The notes below the pieces were generated by a model that worked only from the letters and a program-made list of their open reading frames with translations, had not been told where the DNA came from and searched no databases. Shown here one piece after another: positions 36,061 through 45,900 of a stretch of 64,000 nt of DNA. The stretch's first letter is position 1; each line of letters starts with the position of its first letter. The stretch is taken from positions 1-64,000 of the forward strand of contig NZ_PENI01000025.1 of the NCBI RefSeq assembly GCF_003688995.1, written 5' to 3'. A program made the translations under genes and the position numbers. This DNA is from Streptomyces shenzhenensis (GTDB lineage Bacteria; Actinomycetota; Actinomycetes; Streptomycetales; Streptomycetaceae).

Positions 36061-38076
36061 ATGGACAGATCCCCCGCGACTGGTGCCGGGCACGACGAGC
36101 ACGCGGCCGGCTGCGCGTGCCCGCGCACCGCGGACCTCGACGGCGACGGCATCGCCGCGTCGAGCCGTCGTACGTTCCTCCAGCGGGCGAGCGCGCTCGG
36201 CGCGGGCGCCGCCGGGGCCACGGGTCTGCTGGGCGCGGCACCCGCGTACGCCTCCGACGGAAACGGGAACGCGGCCGCCGCGGGCGCGGACGACGACCCG
36301 TACGGCCGGACCACGACGGAGCCCGCCGCGCGCGGCAAGTGGAGCCCGGATCCGGACAACCCCCGGTTCACCGTGGTGGTGATGCCCGACACGCAGTACA
36401 TGTTCGACCAGGACCGCATCCACCCGGTCCCGGTGGAGGCGTCGTTCCGCTATGTCCTGGACCCCAAGGGCCGTGCCGGCGGCAACGACCCGAACATCGT
36501 CTTCCTGGCGCACCTGGGTGACGTGACCAACAACGGTCTCGCCGAGGAGTTCACCGCGGCCACCAAGGCGTTCGGCATGCTGGACCGCGCGGGCGCCTCC
36601 TACGCCGTGCTGGCCGGCAACCACGACGTCCACGGCGACGACCAGCGGGGCGACACCCCGTACCTGGACACCTTCAGCGTCGCCCGGGCCAGGAAGCGGC
36701 CCAGTCACCACGCGTCCAGCCCCGACGGCTACAACACCGCCCACATCTTCCGGGCAGGCGGCCGCAAGTGGATGCTGCTCGCCCTCGACTGGCGGCTGTC
36801 GGACGCGGGCTTCGCCTGGGCCAACGCCGTCATAGCGGACAACCCGACCCTGCCGGTGATCGTCACCACCCACGAGATCGTCGGCTCGTACGACGACGGC
36901 ACGGCGGGGCTGTCCGGCTACGGCCAGCAGATGTGGGACAGGCTGATCAAGGACAACGACCAGATCTTCCTCACCCTCAACGGGCACTACTGGCCGCCCG
37001 GCAGCACCGTCATGAAGAACAGCGCCGGGCACGACGTGCACCTGCACATCACCAACTACCAGGACCGGTACTACGGCGGCGCCGGCATGATCCGCTCGTA
37101 CCGCTTCGACCTCGACCGCGGCAGGATCGACGTCGCCACCTTCTCGCCGTGGATCCGTGAACTCGCGGCGAAGAAGCAGATGAACGCGCTTGCCTCGCAG
37201 GAGCTCGAACTCACGTCGTCCGTCGACTACTTCTCGATGGAGATCGACTTCGACGAGCGGTTCTCCGGCTTCGCGCCGATTCCGCCCCGCAAGCCCCGGC
37301 CCGCCCGCCGGATGCTGCTGCCCGGCACCCTCGCCTACTGGCGGTTCGACGAGGGCGGGTCCGGCACCGACGTGGCCGACGGCACGGTGGTCAAGGACCA
37401 GACGGGCAACGGCAACGACCTCGTCCTGCGCACCGTGCCGGGCACGTCCGCGCATGCGCTCGTGCGCACCGACGACCACCACCCCGACCAGCCCGGTCAC
37501 GGCAGCCTGGTCTTCGCGGGCCAGGGCAACCCGGTCAGCGGCAGCTATCTGCAGACCGTCGACCGGGCCCCGATCAACCGCGAGACCTTCGCCCGCGGTT
37601 ACACCTTCGAGGCGTTCTTCAAGGTGCCCGCCGACTGGGACGGCGGCCGCAACGGCTGGTCGTCGATGCTCAGCCGCGTGGGCACGGCGGCCCAGGCCGG
37701 CAAGAACGGGCCCGGCTCCACCGCGGAGGAGCCCATCCTCACCCTCGGCCTGTCCAGCTCCATCGAGCTGCAGTGGAACGCCTACCCGCTCAACCAGGAC
37801 GGCGCGACGACCGCCTGGAGCCATCTGCTCCAGAAGGAGGAGTGGTGGCATGTGGCCGTCGTCAACGACGGCCGGATCAGCAAGCTCTACGTCAACGGCT
37901 GTGAAGAGGGCCGCAATCCCACCAGCACCGCCATCGGCCTGACCGCCCTCGACATGCCGTTCCTGCTCGGCGGCTACCAGTGGAACGGCAAGATCGACCA
38001 GGTCTTCCACGGCTCCATCGGCGACGTACGGATCACCAACCGGGCACTGTCGCCTGCCCAGTTCATGAACGCATAG
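36061..38076 (+). CDS. Tat-exported metallophosphoesterase with C-terminal LamG domain
   Basis: A 671-residue secreted protein. The SSRRTFLQRA twin-arginine motif (residues 34-43) and AAPAYAS mark export in the folded state. The calcineurin-like phosphoesterase domain follows: MPDTQ (109-113, metal Asp), LGDVTNN (152-158), GNHDVHG (186-192), TTHEI and NGHYWPPGS. Residues about 435-670 form a LamG/concanavalin-like domain (TLAYWRFDEG, WWHVAVVNDGRISKLYVNG). A likely substrate is an extracellular phosphodiester or phosphomonoester attached to a glycan or wall (inference). AAGGAGCGG precedes ATG 36061. Confidence 0.88.
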   Translation: MDRSPATGAGHDEHAAGCACPRTADLDGDGIAASSRRTFLQRASALGAGAAGATGLLGAAPAYASDGNGNAAAAGADDDPYGRTTTEPAARGKWSPDPDNPRFTVVVMPDTQYMFDQDRIHPVPVEASFRYVLDPKGRAGGNDPNIVFLAHLGDVTNNGLAEEFTAATKAFGMLDRAGASYAVLAGNHDVHGDDQRGDTPYLDTFSVARARKRPSHHASSPDGYNTAHIFRAGGRKWMLLALDWRLSDAGFAWANAVIADNPTLPVIVTTHEIVGSYDDGTAGLSGYGQQMWDRLIKDNDQIFLTLNGHYWPPGSTVMKNSAGHDVHLHITNYQDRYYGGAGMIRSYRFDLDRGRIDVATFSPWIRELAAKKQMNALASQELELTSSVDYFSMEIDFDERFSGFAPIPPRKPRPARRMLLPGTLAYWRFDEGGSGTDVADGTVVKDQTGNGNDLVLRTVPGTSAHALVRTDDHHPDQPGHGSLVFAGQGNPVSGSYLQTVDRAPINRETFARGYTFEAFFKVPADWDGGRNGWSSMLSRVGTAAQAGKNGPGSTAEEPILTLGLSSSIELQWNAYPLNQDGATTAWSHLLQKEEWWHVAVVNDGRISKLYVNGCEEGRNPTSTAIGLTALDMPFLLGGYQWNGKIDQVFHGSIGDVRITNRALSPAQFMNA

Positions 38077-38092
38077 GCCCGGCAGGGCAGTT

Positions 38093-38129
38093 GGCCCGAC
38101 CGCGGGCGCCCGGCGCCCGTGGCCGGGCC
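38093..38129 (+). terminator. Long GC hairpin after the metallophosphoesterase gene
   Basis: GGCCCGACCGCGGGCGCC (38093-38110) pairs with 38112-38129 at 17 of 18 positions if one G-U pair is allowed. It starts 17 bases after the stop codon. Confidence 0.55.
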
Positions 38130-38148
38130 GGCTCGGTAAAGGCAGGTA

Positions 38149-38174
38149 AAACTGTACAGGGGAAACTGTACAGG
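38149..38174. promoter_or_regulatory. Direct repeat of AAACTGTACAGG before the truncated marR gene
   Basis: Two exact copies, 38149-38160 and 38163-38174, have a 14-base period. Each contains the palindrome CTGTACAG, and a third partial CCTGTGG follows. They lie just upstream of ATG 38202 and are likely operator sites for the adjacent MarR-type regulator. Confidence 0.55.
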
Positions 38175-38201
38175 TAAGCCTGTGGAAATTACCGTCGAGG
38201 C

Positions 38202-38633
38202 ATGAGCGACGACCGCGATCAGCCGCCGGAGTCGGCCGTGCGCGCCGCGCAGGACGTCCGAGTGGTGGTGGGACGCCTGCGCCGCCGGCTGCGCAGTGTC
38301 TCCGACGCCGACGACATCACCCTCTCCCAGGCGTCCGTGCTCGCCCGGCTCGTCAAGGACGGTCTCGCCGCCACGAGCGTCCTCGCCACCGCCGAGGGCG
38401 TCCGCCATCAGTCCATGGCGGCCACCGTCGAGGCGCTGGAGCGGCTCGGACTCGTAGCACGCCGGCCCGACCCCACGGACCGCAGGCGCCGGCTCGTCGC
38501 GCTCACCGCCGCCGGCCGCGCCCGTGCCGAGGGCGACCGGCAGGCCCGTCAGGAATGGCTGGCCGCGGCCTTGGGCGAGCGGTGCATCTGGCCTGGTTCA
38601 TGCTCGGCGCCGGTGTGGTGTTCCTGCTCCTGA
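38202..38633 (+). pseudogene. MarR-family regulator, truncated by a deletion
   Basis: The first ~125 codons are a normal MarR protein (ITLSQASVLARLVKDGLAA, then ATAEGVRHQSMAATVEALERL and the wing DPTDRRRRLVALTAAG). After EWLAAALGER the frame runs into CIWPGSC... and stops, while a neighbouring frame carries the end of a membrane transporter. The dimerisation C-terminus is therefore lost at about 38575. The DNA-binding part may still be made, but function is doubtful. Confidence 0.72.
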
Positions 38634-38688
38634 CCTTGTTCGACCGCGGACTGCGGCGCGCCGCGGCCGATGCCGCCTCTGAAGGGTA
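38579..38688 (+). pseudogene. C-terminal scrap of an MFS transporter
   Basis: The frame reads VHLAWFMLGAGVVFLLLTLF, followed by DRGLRRAAADAASEG and TAG, the last transmembrane helix and tail of an MFS protein. It abuts the broken marR gene directly. One deletion therefore removed the end of marR and nearly all of its transporter partner. Confidence 0.6.
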
Positions 38689-38795
38689 GGGCCCTGTCTC
38701 ACGCCCGCGTCGGCGGCTGTTCCCGGAGCAAGACACTCACTGAGTGAATTCGGTTGCGGCGGGCCCGATGAGAGTGGGCGTTGACGCGCTGCCGG

Positions 38796-39032
38796 CTACG
38801 GAGCTGGGTGAGCTGTCGGTGTTGGCCGCGCTCCTGCTGCCCTGAGGATTTCGGCAGTGTCGGGGTGGGGGCCATTGTCCGCCCAGTCCAGTGGCGACCT
38901 GCCCGCGCCGTGGTCTTCGCGCAGGTTGGGATCGGCGCCATGCGCCAACAGTTCCCGGACCGTTTCGGTATGCCCCCAGCAAGCGGCTGCGCACAATGGT
39001 GTGCCCTCCGAGCCGGGGCCGCTGCCGCTGCT
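38796..39032 (-). pseudogene. Ankyrin-repeat protein fragment
   Basis: The minus strand reads EGTPLCAAACWGHTETVREL, then LAHGADPNLRED and SPLDWADNGPHPDTAEIL: one complete and one partial ankyrin repeat. An in-frame stop lies just upstream and there is no start codon or ribosome site, so only the C-terminal part remains. Nothing else is recognised between 38689 and 39153. Confidence 0.6.
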
Positions 39033-39153
39033 TCATGGCCGGTGAGGCTAGCGATCATGGGCGTGCCGGAGCCACTGATATCTATTCGTTGACCGTGGTG
39101 ACCAGCACATTGGCCTTGTAGCGAAGCGGCGTGTGCCCAAGCGGGCCGTGGGG

Positions 39154-40047
39154 CTACGGTGCCACCCGCGCAACCCCTCCCGTCTCAAGGGCCGCCCAGA
39201 GAGCCCCGTCGGGACCAAGGGCGATGCCGTGCGGTTCGGATGACGGTGACGGCAGATCGTACTCGGCGATCTCGCCGCTCGCGGTGATGCGGCCAATGCG
39301 GTTGGCTCCCCATTCGGTGAACCAACAATCCCCGGTGGAGGCCGCGACGATGGCGTGGGGTCTGGCCGTGCGGTCGGGGAGCGGGAACTCCTTGATCCCG
39401 CCGTCCACCGCGATCCTGCCGATCTGGCCCGCTGCGATCTCGACGAACCACAAGGCGGCGCCGTCACTGGAGATGCCCACAGGGGCGGCACCCGGGGTGG
39501 GAAGCGGGTACATGACGGTGTCGCCGTCGGCGGTGATACGGCCGATCGCGTTCGCCTGGTTGAGGGTGAACCACAGCGCACCATCGGGACCTGTGGTGAT
39601 CGCCGAGGGAAAGGCCCCCTCAACGGGAAGGGCGAACTCGGTGATCTCTCCGGTGCCGGTGATGCGGCCGATACGGTCGGTGTTCAGCTGTGTGAACCAC
39701 ACCGCATCATCCGGGCCCGCGGTGATACCAAAGGGTCCGCTATCGGGGGTCGGCACAGGAAAGGATTGCGCTTCACCGCGGGTGGTGATGCGGCCGATCC
39801 GATGGTCCTGGGACCGGGTGAACCACAATGCGCCGTCGGGCCCGACGGTAATGACCGCAGGACGACACACGCGTGAGTCCAGGGGATATTCCGCGAGTTC
39901 GCCGTCGAGGGTGAGACGCGCGATGCGACCACTGTGTGTGAAGGTGAGCCACAGGGCACCGTCGGGTCCGGCCACGATGCCGTAAGGCCCAGCCTCCTTG
40001 TCCGCCACGGAGATCTCCCTGATGGCCGGCTCATCGGAACGGTGCAC
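39154..40047 (-). CDS. vgb: Virginiamycin B lyase (streptogramin B resistance)
   Basis: A 297-residue seven-bladed propeller enzyme that opens the ring of type B streptogramins by a lyase (non-hydrolytic) reaction. The repeats are clear: GPYGIVAGPDGALWLTF, PAVITVGPDGALWFTRS, GPFGITAGPDDAVWFTQ, PSAITTGPDGALWFTLN, RPHAIVAASTGDCWFTEW and EPHGIALGPDGALW, alternating with RIGRIT. The catalytic His lies in the last EPHGI repeat of Vgb. GTG 40047 has AAGGAG 5 nt upstream; the open frame to 40272 is not coding-like. The producer or soil context fits intrinsic resistance. Confidence 0.9.
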   Translation of the reverse strand: MHRSDEPAIREISVADKEAGPYGIVAGPDGALWLTFTHSGRIARLTLDGELAEYPLDSRVCRPAVITVGPDGALWFTRSQDHRIGRITTRGEAQSFPVPTPDSGPFGITAGPDDAVWFTQLNTDRIGRITGTGEITEFALPVEGAFPSAITTGPDGALWFTLNQANAIGRITADGDTVMYPLPTPGAAPVGISSDGAALWFVEIAAGQIGRIAVDGGIKEFPLPDRTARPHAIVAASTGDCWFTEWGANRIGRITASGEIAEYDLPSPSSEPHGIALGPDGALWAALETGGVARVAP

Positions 40048-40265
40048 AGCAACTCCTTGCCTGGGATGCGGATCGATCAGCGTTCCCGGCCGACGCCTCG
40101 GCCAGATGATCAATTCCAAGGGGTCAGTGACCGTACGGGGCGAGCGAGCGGAGGGTGCCTTGCCCTCTGGACTGGATCCAGTTGCCTCGGGGAGGGGCGC
40201 CAGGCTTCCAAAGAGGTTGATGACTGCCCCGTGGTCGGGAGCTCGGCGTGACCCCGGAGAGGCCG

Positions 40266-40808
40266 TCACCACCGTCGGTGCACGCTTGCCTTACTACCGG
40301 TCACCAGGCTTGCCGGCGGAACGTCATCGGCCACGACCGCGCCAGCGGCGACCACGGCATCACGGCCGATACTGACGCCGGGCAGGATCGTGGCACCGGC
40401 ACCGATCCACACGTTCTCCGCCACGTCGATGGGCGCGCCGGTGAGGTACAGCCGCCGCTCCTCGGGATCGACCGGGTGGCCGCTGGTGATGAACGTGACC
40501 TTCGGGCCGACCATCACGCGTTCGCCGAGCCGGATGCCGGCATAGTCCAGGAACGTGCAGTTCTGGTTGATGAACACGCGCTCGGCGAGGTCGAGGTGGA
40601 GGCCGTGGTCCGTGTAGAAGGGCGGATAGATCGTGACTCTCGACGGCAGTGGCTTGCCGAGGATCTGTTCGAGCAGTTCCGCCTTGCCCGCTTCGTCCTC
40701 GAAAGGCAGGACGTTCAGGCGGGAGGTGAGCTCGGTGACCCGCAGGACCCTCTCGGCCATGGCCTGGAACTCGGCGCTATGGATGGGCATGAGACGGTCG
40801 CTGGACAT
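40266..40808 (-). CDS. Hexapeptide sugar O-acetyltransferase (Maa/LacA/NodL type)
   Basis: A 180-residue acetyl-CoA-dependent transferase with a left-handed beta-helix. INQNCTFLDYAGIRLGERVM, TFITSGHPVDPEERRL (catalytic His) and VWIGAGATILPGVSIGRDAV (hexapeptide repeats) match maltose/galactoside acetyltransferases. An AAAGGA site precedes ATG 40808. It reads in the same direction as vgb, 218 bp away. The C-terminus TGSKASVHRRW departs from the usual NPAKxxR end, perhaps through sequence decay. Confidence 0.85.
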   Translation of the reverse strand: MSSDRLMPIHSAEFQAMAERVLRVTELTSRLNVLPFEDEAGKAELLEQILGKPLPSRVTIYPPFYTDHGLHLDLAERVFINQNCTFLDYAGIRLGERVMVGPKVTFITSGHPVDPEERRLYLTGAPIDVAENVWIGAGATILPGVSIGRDAVVAAGAVVADDVPPASLVTGSKASVHRRW

Positions 40809-40912
40809 GCCACGATCCTTTCTGGTGTACCGGTGACTGGACAAGACTCACCAGATGGTCAATTTCAAGGGGCGCCGGCGGAGACGGGAACGAGGGCATC
40901 CAAGATCGTTTT

Positions 40913-41520
40913 GTGACGAACAACCCGGACGCCCTCGCGACGGCACTCTATGCGACGACTGACGACCTGTTGCGGGAGTCTCCGGATCCGGCGCCGTGGC
41001 GGCCGGCCGTGGGGATCGCGCCGCAGCTCACCGATGTCGAGCCGGTCACCGTGGCGATGATGCGCCGAGTACGGGTACTGCGCCGGCCACAGCCGATTTT
41101 TCTGGGGCCTGCGCCTGCACCTGGTGTGCACCCTCCAGGGTCTGCCCAGCGCCTTCGCCCTGACCGGGGCCGAAGCCGACGAACGCGAAACCCTGCTCGA
41201 CCTGCTCGCGACCGAACCGCACCTCGTCGCCCCCGGCCCGGCCAGACACTGATCGGCGACAAAGACAACTTCGGCCGCGACTTCGAACACGAACTTGCCC
41301 AGCAGGGCATCCAGTTGCGGCGACCGACCCGCAAGGGCGAACCACAGCGGCCCGGCGGATCTCTGTTCAAGCCGTTGCGGCAGGCCATCGAGTCGGTCGA
41401 CGAGACAGTCAAGGGACAACTCGACCTCGAACAGCATCGAGGGCGCACACCCCGCGGCGTCGTCGCCCGCGTCATGCAGCGAATACTCGCGCTGACCGGC
41501 GCGATCCGGCACACGGAACG
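40913..41520 (+). mobile_element. IS982-family transposase, deleted and frameshifted
   Basis: The N-terminus MTNNPDALATALYATTDDLL (from 40913), a middle part in a second frame (EYGYCAGHSRFFWGLRLHLV, about 41060-41250) and the C-terminus in the first frame (IGDKDNFGRDFEHELAQQGI, RVMQRILALTGAIRH) are all IS982-type. The section with the first catalytic Asp is deleted between the first two parts. It is inactive. Confidence 0.78.
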
Positions 41521-41540
41521 GAGACCCAGGTCCGCCGCCC

Positions 41541-41735
41541 GCCCGCCCGAACGGCACGGCTGGCGAGAGCACAAGCGCCGCCGGTCATCCCGGCGCATCC
41601 GCGTCGAACACGCCAATGCCGAACGCCTCCAGCGGCGCCCGCTCCACCGGTACGTACAACGCCGCGAGCCCTGTGGCGAAAACCACCATGCCATCGTTGC
41701 CCTGGCCTCCGACCGCGCCGCCGAACCCAGGGCCG
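41541..41735 (+). mobile_element. IS5-type transposase C-terminal remnant
   Basis: The same frame continues as WREHKRRRSSRRIRVEHANA, then LHRYVQRRE and HHAIVALASDRAAE, the C-terminal end of a streptomycete IS5-group DDE transposase with the catalytic Glu region RVEHA. It is fused directly to the IS982 scrap, which shows stacked insertions. Confidence 0.6.
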
Positions 41736-42520
41736 GCACGCCCCAGCTTCACCCTGTGCGAGCCGGCCGATGAGGGCAACGAGACCGCCATGGACCGGCT
41801 GGCCGACGCAGCCGGCGATCTCGAAGAGCTGAGCGGGCTGTTGGACGAGGGATCCGTGCGCGCCGGGTTCCCGCTCACACGCCGCGCGACCACGACCGAC
41901 GATCTGCGCGAGCTGCAATGGATCTCCGACGCCGGACGCGACGAGGCCGGGACCGAGCGGAGGGCCCGGACTGGGCTGCTGCCTGCACAGGGCCCGGCGG
42001 TGGCATGCGTCAGGTCCCGCGGCCGACCTGGGAACGGGTGTGGCGGGGCGGCGGAGATGAACTGCTGCCGCGACCGGAGTCGTTTTCTCTTCCGGCTTCA
42101 GACGGCGGACGTACGGCTGGCAGAGTCCCTCCCTCAGGAGGGGGTGAACTCGGGGAAGACACAGCGACGGCGCTTGCGGAGCCGGATAGCTTCTGAGGTG
42201 GGCAAATACGTGCTCTGGTGCGGCACGCCGTCGGGTTGGAGGTGTGGAGGACACATCTTGGTGGCTGAAGAGCGGCCGAGCCCTGGAAGCGATCGTTTGC
42301 CGCGAGGCCGCCGTCGCGGGAGCGCATAGAGGAGGGATCAGCGGCCACCGAACAACTCGTGGCGGAGCTGGCTCGGAGCGGCTGCCGCGATGGGGGCTTG
42401 CTCGGGATGGTCACCGCGGTCCGTGCGAGTCCGTGCTGATTCGGTCATGGCAACTGAGACCACGCAACGACCAAGGTCTCGGCCGTTGTACGGTCGGGAC
42501 CTTCGTTTCGGCTGGTCAAC
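41736..42520. other. Gap with unassigned coding-like fragments
   Basis: One frame at about 41740-41960 reads ETAMDRLADAAGDLEELSGL, then DDLRELQWISDAGRDEAG, with coding-like codon choice but no start and no family I recognise. Another at 42325-42430 reads EEGSAATEQLVAELARSGCR. Both look like ends of lost genes. No intact gene is supported here. Confidence 0.4.
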
Positions 42521-42522
42521 CG

Positions 42523-42580
42523 TGGCGGAGGAGACGAGATTCGAACTCGTGAAGGGTTGCCCCCAACACGCATTCCAACT
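42523..42580 (-). repeat. 3' half of a tRNA-Ser(GGA) gene, attachment-site remnant
   Basis: On the minus strand the sequence runs from the anticodon loop (TTGGAA, GGA = complement of 42574-42576) through a long class II variable arm (TGTTGGGGGCAACCC), the T arm (GAGTTCGAATCTC) and the acceptor strand to a terminal CCA (42523-42525). The 5' half, with D arm and 5' acceptor strand, is absent, so it is not a functional tRNA gene. Such 3' halves are left when a tRNA-targeted integrative element inserts or excises. Confidence 0.8.
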
Positions 42581-42911
42581 GTCGCTCCGGTGTACGGGGT
42601 GGGCTGGCGGCGTTCTCACCTGTGGTGCGAGGGTCGGTGGACCGGCATTCGGACGGCGTTGAACGCTGACGAATAAGAGTAGGACTGAAACCACGAAGTG
42701 AGCCAGCCAGACGGCGCGGTCGGAGTCAACCGTTGGCGATCGACCCTTCGGATGCGGCCTTCGGATCTGTATGACTGGTTGAGGGCTTCCGTGGGCGTCG
42801 AGACGATTCAAACGCCAAAGAGAGTGGCCAGTCTGGTATTTGGCGAGTGCAGAGTGCGAGCTCATCGCTACAGTTTTCGTAAGCTCGTGAACTTCGCGGT
42901 GGGGCGGTGTA
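42581..42911. other. Leader region of the caspase-NACHT-WD40 gene
   Basis: A 331-bp gap that is more AT-rich than average. No gene is convincing in it. A GGGGCGG ribosome-like site lies just before GTG 42912. I see no clear -35/-10 pair. Confidence 0.4.
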
Positions 42912-45900
42912 GTGGGTCGGCGATTCTTCGTAGCTTTGGGGAGCGGTCGGTACCGCCACCTTACCGAGGACGAGCAGTTACGCTCTGTGCCATCGGACGT
43001 TCGCGCGACGAGAGAGCTCTTCGCCGGTTTCGGGTATGAGCCCGTACTGCCTGGGCTCGGCGAATACGACGGATCCGAGCAAATCCGGCAGAAGTTGTCG
43101 CACTGGTCGGAAGACACGGTTCTCACCACTGACGACGTGGTGGTCGTGTACTTCGCGGGCCACGGTTCGGTGGAGGAGCGCGACCGGCACTATCTACTCT
43201 GCTGGGACTCACGTGACGGAGACCTCGCGACCACGGCGCTGGCCACCGAGGATCTGGTGCGCATCTTGTGCCGGGGCAACCTTCGCCACCTCCTGCTGAT
43301 TCTCGACACCTGTGCCGGCAGTGCCGGGGGTGCGGAAGCCTCGGCGGTCGCGTTGCGGACAATCGCTTATCGGAATGCGGACGCTGACTCGACGGGCCTG
43401 TGGTTTCTTGCATCCGCCCGCAGGAAAGATGTTGCCGAGGACGGAGCGTTCGTAGCCGCGCTGACCGAGGCCGTGGAGACGACCACGGGGCGCACTGGCC
43501 AGCGGCAGCAGTATCTCGACCTCACGGAACTGGTCAAGGCTGTCAACGAGCGGTTCGAGGCTGATGGGCTCGGCCAGCGCGCGGAGTTGGCCTGCGGTCT
43601 CGTGACTGGCTTGGCGCCGTTCCTGCCGAACAGTGGGTACACGGATGAACTGCCGCCGATCGGAACTGACCTGGAGGTGCAGCGCCGGGTCGCCTTACGA
43701 GACCTCACGGAGCACTTTGGGCCGCGCTCGCGCGGTGTGGAGTTCGAGTCGGAACAGGGCCTGTACTTCAGCGGGCGGGTCCGGGTGCTGTCCGAACTGG
43801 TGGCCTGGTTGACCGCTGACGATGGCGATGGCAGGGGGAGAGTCGTCACTGGCAGTCCCGGCTGCGGGAAGTCCGCGGTCCTGGGAAGGATCGTTGCGCT
43901 GTCGGACAGCCGGTACCGGGATCGCCTCGACCTTGCTGGCGTCGACCCCGCAACTGTGGTGCCTGCCGGGTGTGTCACGGCTGCCGTGCACGCCCGGCAC
44001 AAGCGGCTCGAAGAGGTGGTGGAACGGCTCGCCACCGGCCTTGAGGTGGAAGCCGACGGTGCTGCTGCACTACTCCAGGAGCTGACCAGGAAGGGGCGCC
44101 AGGGGGCGCCGCTCGTCATCGTCGTGGACGCGGTGGACGAAGCAGGTTCGGACACCGCCGCGGACGCCGGCGGTCACGGCGAGCCCCGGCGGATTACCCG
44201 GGAACTCCTCCGCCCCATGTCGGAGATCCAGGGCGTACGGCTTCTGGTCGGGACTCGCCATGAACTGGTCGGCCCCCTGGGGCCCACCTTTGTCTGCATG
44301 GACCTGGACCAGCCCCAGTACCGCGCGAGTGTGGACGACGTGGCGGGGTATGTCACACGGGTTCTTCTGGCGAGCGAGGAGACCGAGGTACGTACTCCAT
44401 ACCGTGGCCTGCGAGATCTCGCACGGGCGGTCGCCCGCGGAGTCGCAGAGAAGGCGGCCGGCGTGTACCTCTATGCCAGGACGACGGCGCGGACCCTGCG
44501 GTCGGACGTGACGCCGGTGGACATCAGCCAACCTCGTTGGGCGGACAAACTCCCGAGCGAGGTCGGCGAGGCATTCGACGACTATCTCGCCCGTTTCGGA
44601 CCGGACGAGCCACGGGTCCGCCGCATGCTGATCGCCCTCGCCTTTTCGGAGGGCAAGGGACTGCCCCGGGGCCGGACGTGGACGGCGATGAGTATGGTGA
44701 TCTCCGGCGTGCTCTGCACGGAGGAAGACGTCTCCTGGGTCTTGGACGTAGCGGAAGCGTACATCGCCGAAGTCGTTGATGACGATCGGCGTTCGGTCTA
44801 CCGGCTCTACCACAAGGCACTGGCTGAGCACCTGCGCGCGACGGCGGACCGGCCCCCCGAGGAGCTCCAGCGGTCGGTTGTCGAGGCACTGATCTCTCTC
44901 GTCCCCGTCGCTTCCGGGAAGCAGCCGGATTGGTTCGCCGCTGTTCCGTACGTACGTCAGCACCTGTCCACGCATGCAGCAGCGGCAGGAGTGCTTGCCA
45001 CCCTCATCAAGGACCCCGGATTCCTGCTCGCCAGTGAGTCGCTGGCTCTTCTAAGGGCGTTAGCCTCGATTGAAGGCGAAGGCCCCAGACGGATCCGCAG
45101 CTCCTACGAGCAGGTCGCCCACCGTCTTACGAGTGACCATGCCGTCGGGGGCCGGGCCGCCGACCTGCAACTGTCGGCTCGCCGCTGTGAGGCCAACGAA
45201 CTCGCCGACCGGATCGACGGAGTCGGGGTCGAACTTCCTTGGTCTGCTCGGTGGGCATGGTGGTCAACCAGCGGAGTGCACCGGTTGCTCCATGGTCACA
45301 CGAAAACGGTCGGATGCGTCGCAGTCGGGGAACTCGACGGCCGTCCCATCGCGGTGACCGGAAGCGCGGACGAAACGGCCCGGGTATGGGACCTCACCTC
45401 ACAGCGCCAGATCGGCGAACCGCTACCCGTCGGCACATCGGTGAGCGCCGTCTCCATTGGCGAACTGGGCGACTACACAGTCGTCCTCACCGGTGCGGCC
45501 GACGGCACGGTGAAAGTCTGGGACCTTTCAGCAGGTCAAGAGTACGGGGAGGCTCTCACTGGTCACACCAATCGGGTTGAGAGCATCACCATCGGAGCCT
45601 TCAATGGGCGCACTGTCGTGTTGACCGCCAGCGCAGATGGCACAGCGCGTATCTGGGACCTCATCGAACGGCAGCAGCTTGGTGCGGAGTTGGCTGCTCA
45701 CAAACGTACGGTACGCGACGCCGACCTAGGACAGCTTGACGGGCGCCCTGTCGCGATCACCGGAGGCGACGACAAGGCCGTCCACGTCTGGGACCTGACC
45801 GACGTATTCGATGGCGGAGATGCTCGACTCGACGGCAGCCCGCTGATTGGTCCGGCCCGCGCCGTCACCGCAGTGTGCACGGCCGAACTCGACGGGCGGA

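Noticed and set aside
40048..40265. A gene between vgb and the acetyltransferase
   Set aside because: Frames are short, without starts or ribosome sites, and have no recognisable family.
39154..40808. Streptogramin A/B resistance pair (vgb plus a Vat-type acetyltransferase)
   Set aside because: The acetyltransferase has Maa/LacA/NodL features rather than Vat ones, and it is 218 bp away, so only vgb is called a resistance gene.
42520..42610. A complete tRNA-Ser gene
   Set aside because: The sequence beyond the anticodon loop cannot form an anticodon 5' stem, D arm or 5' acceptor strand; only the 3' half is present.
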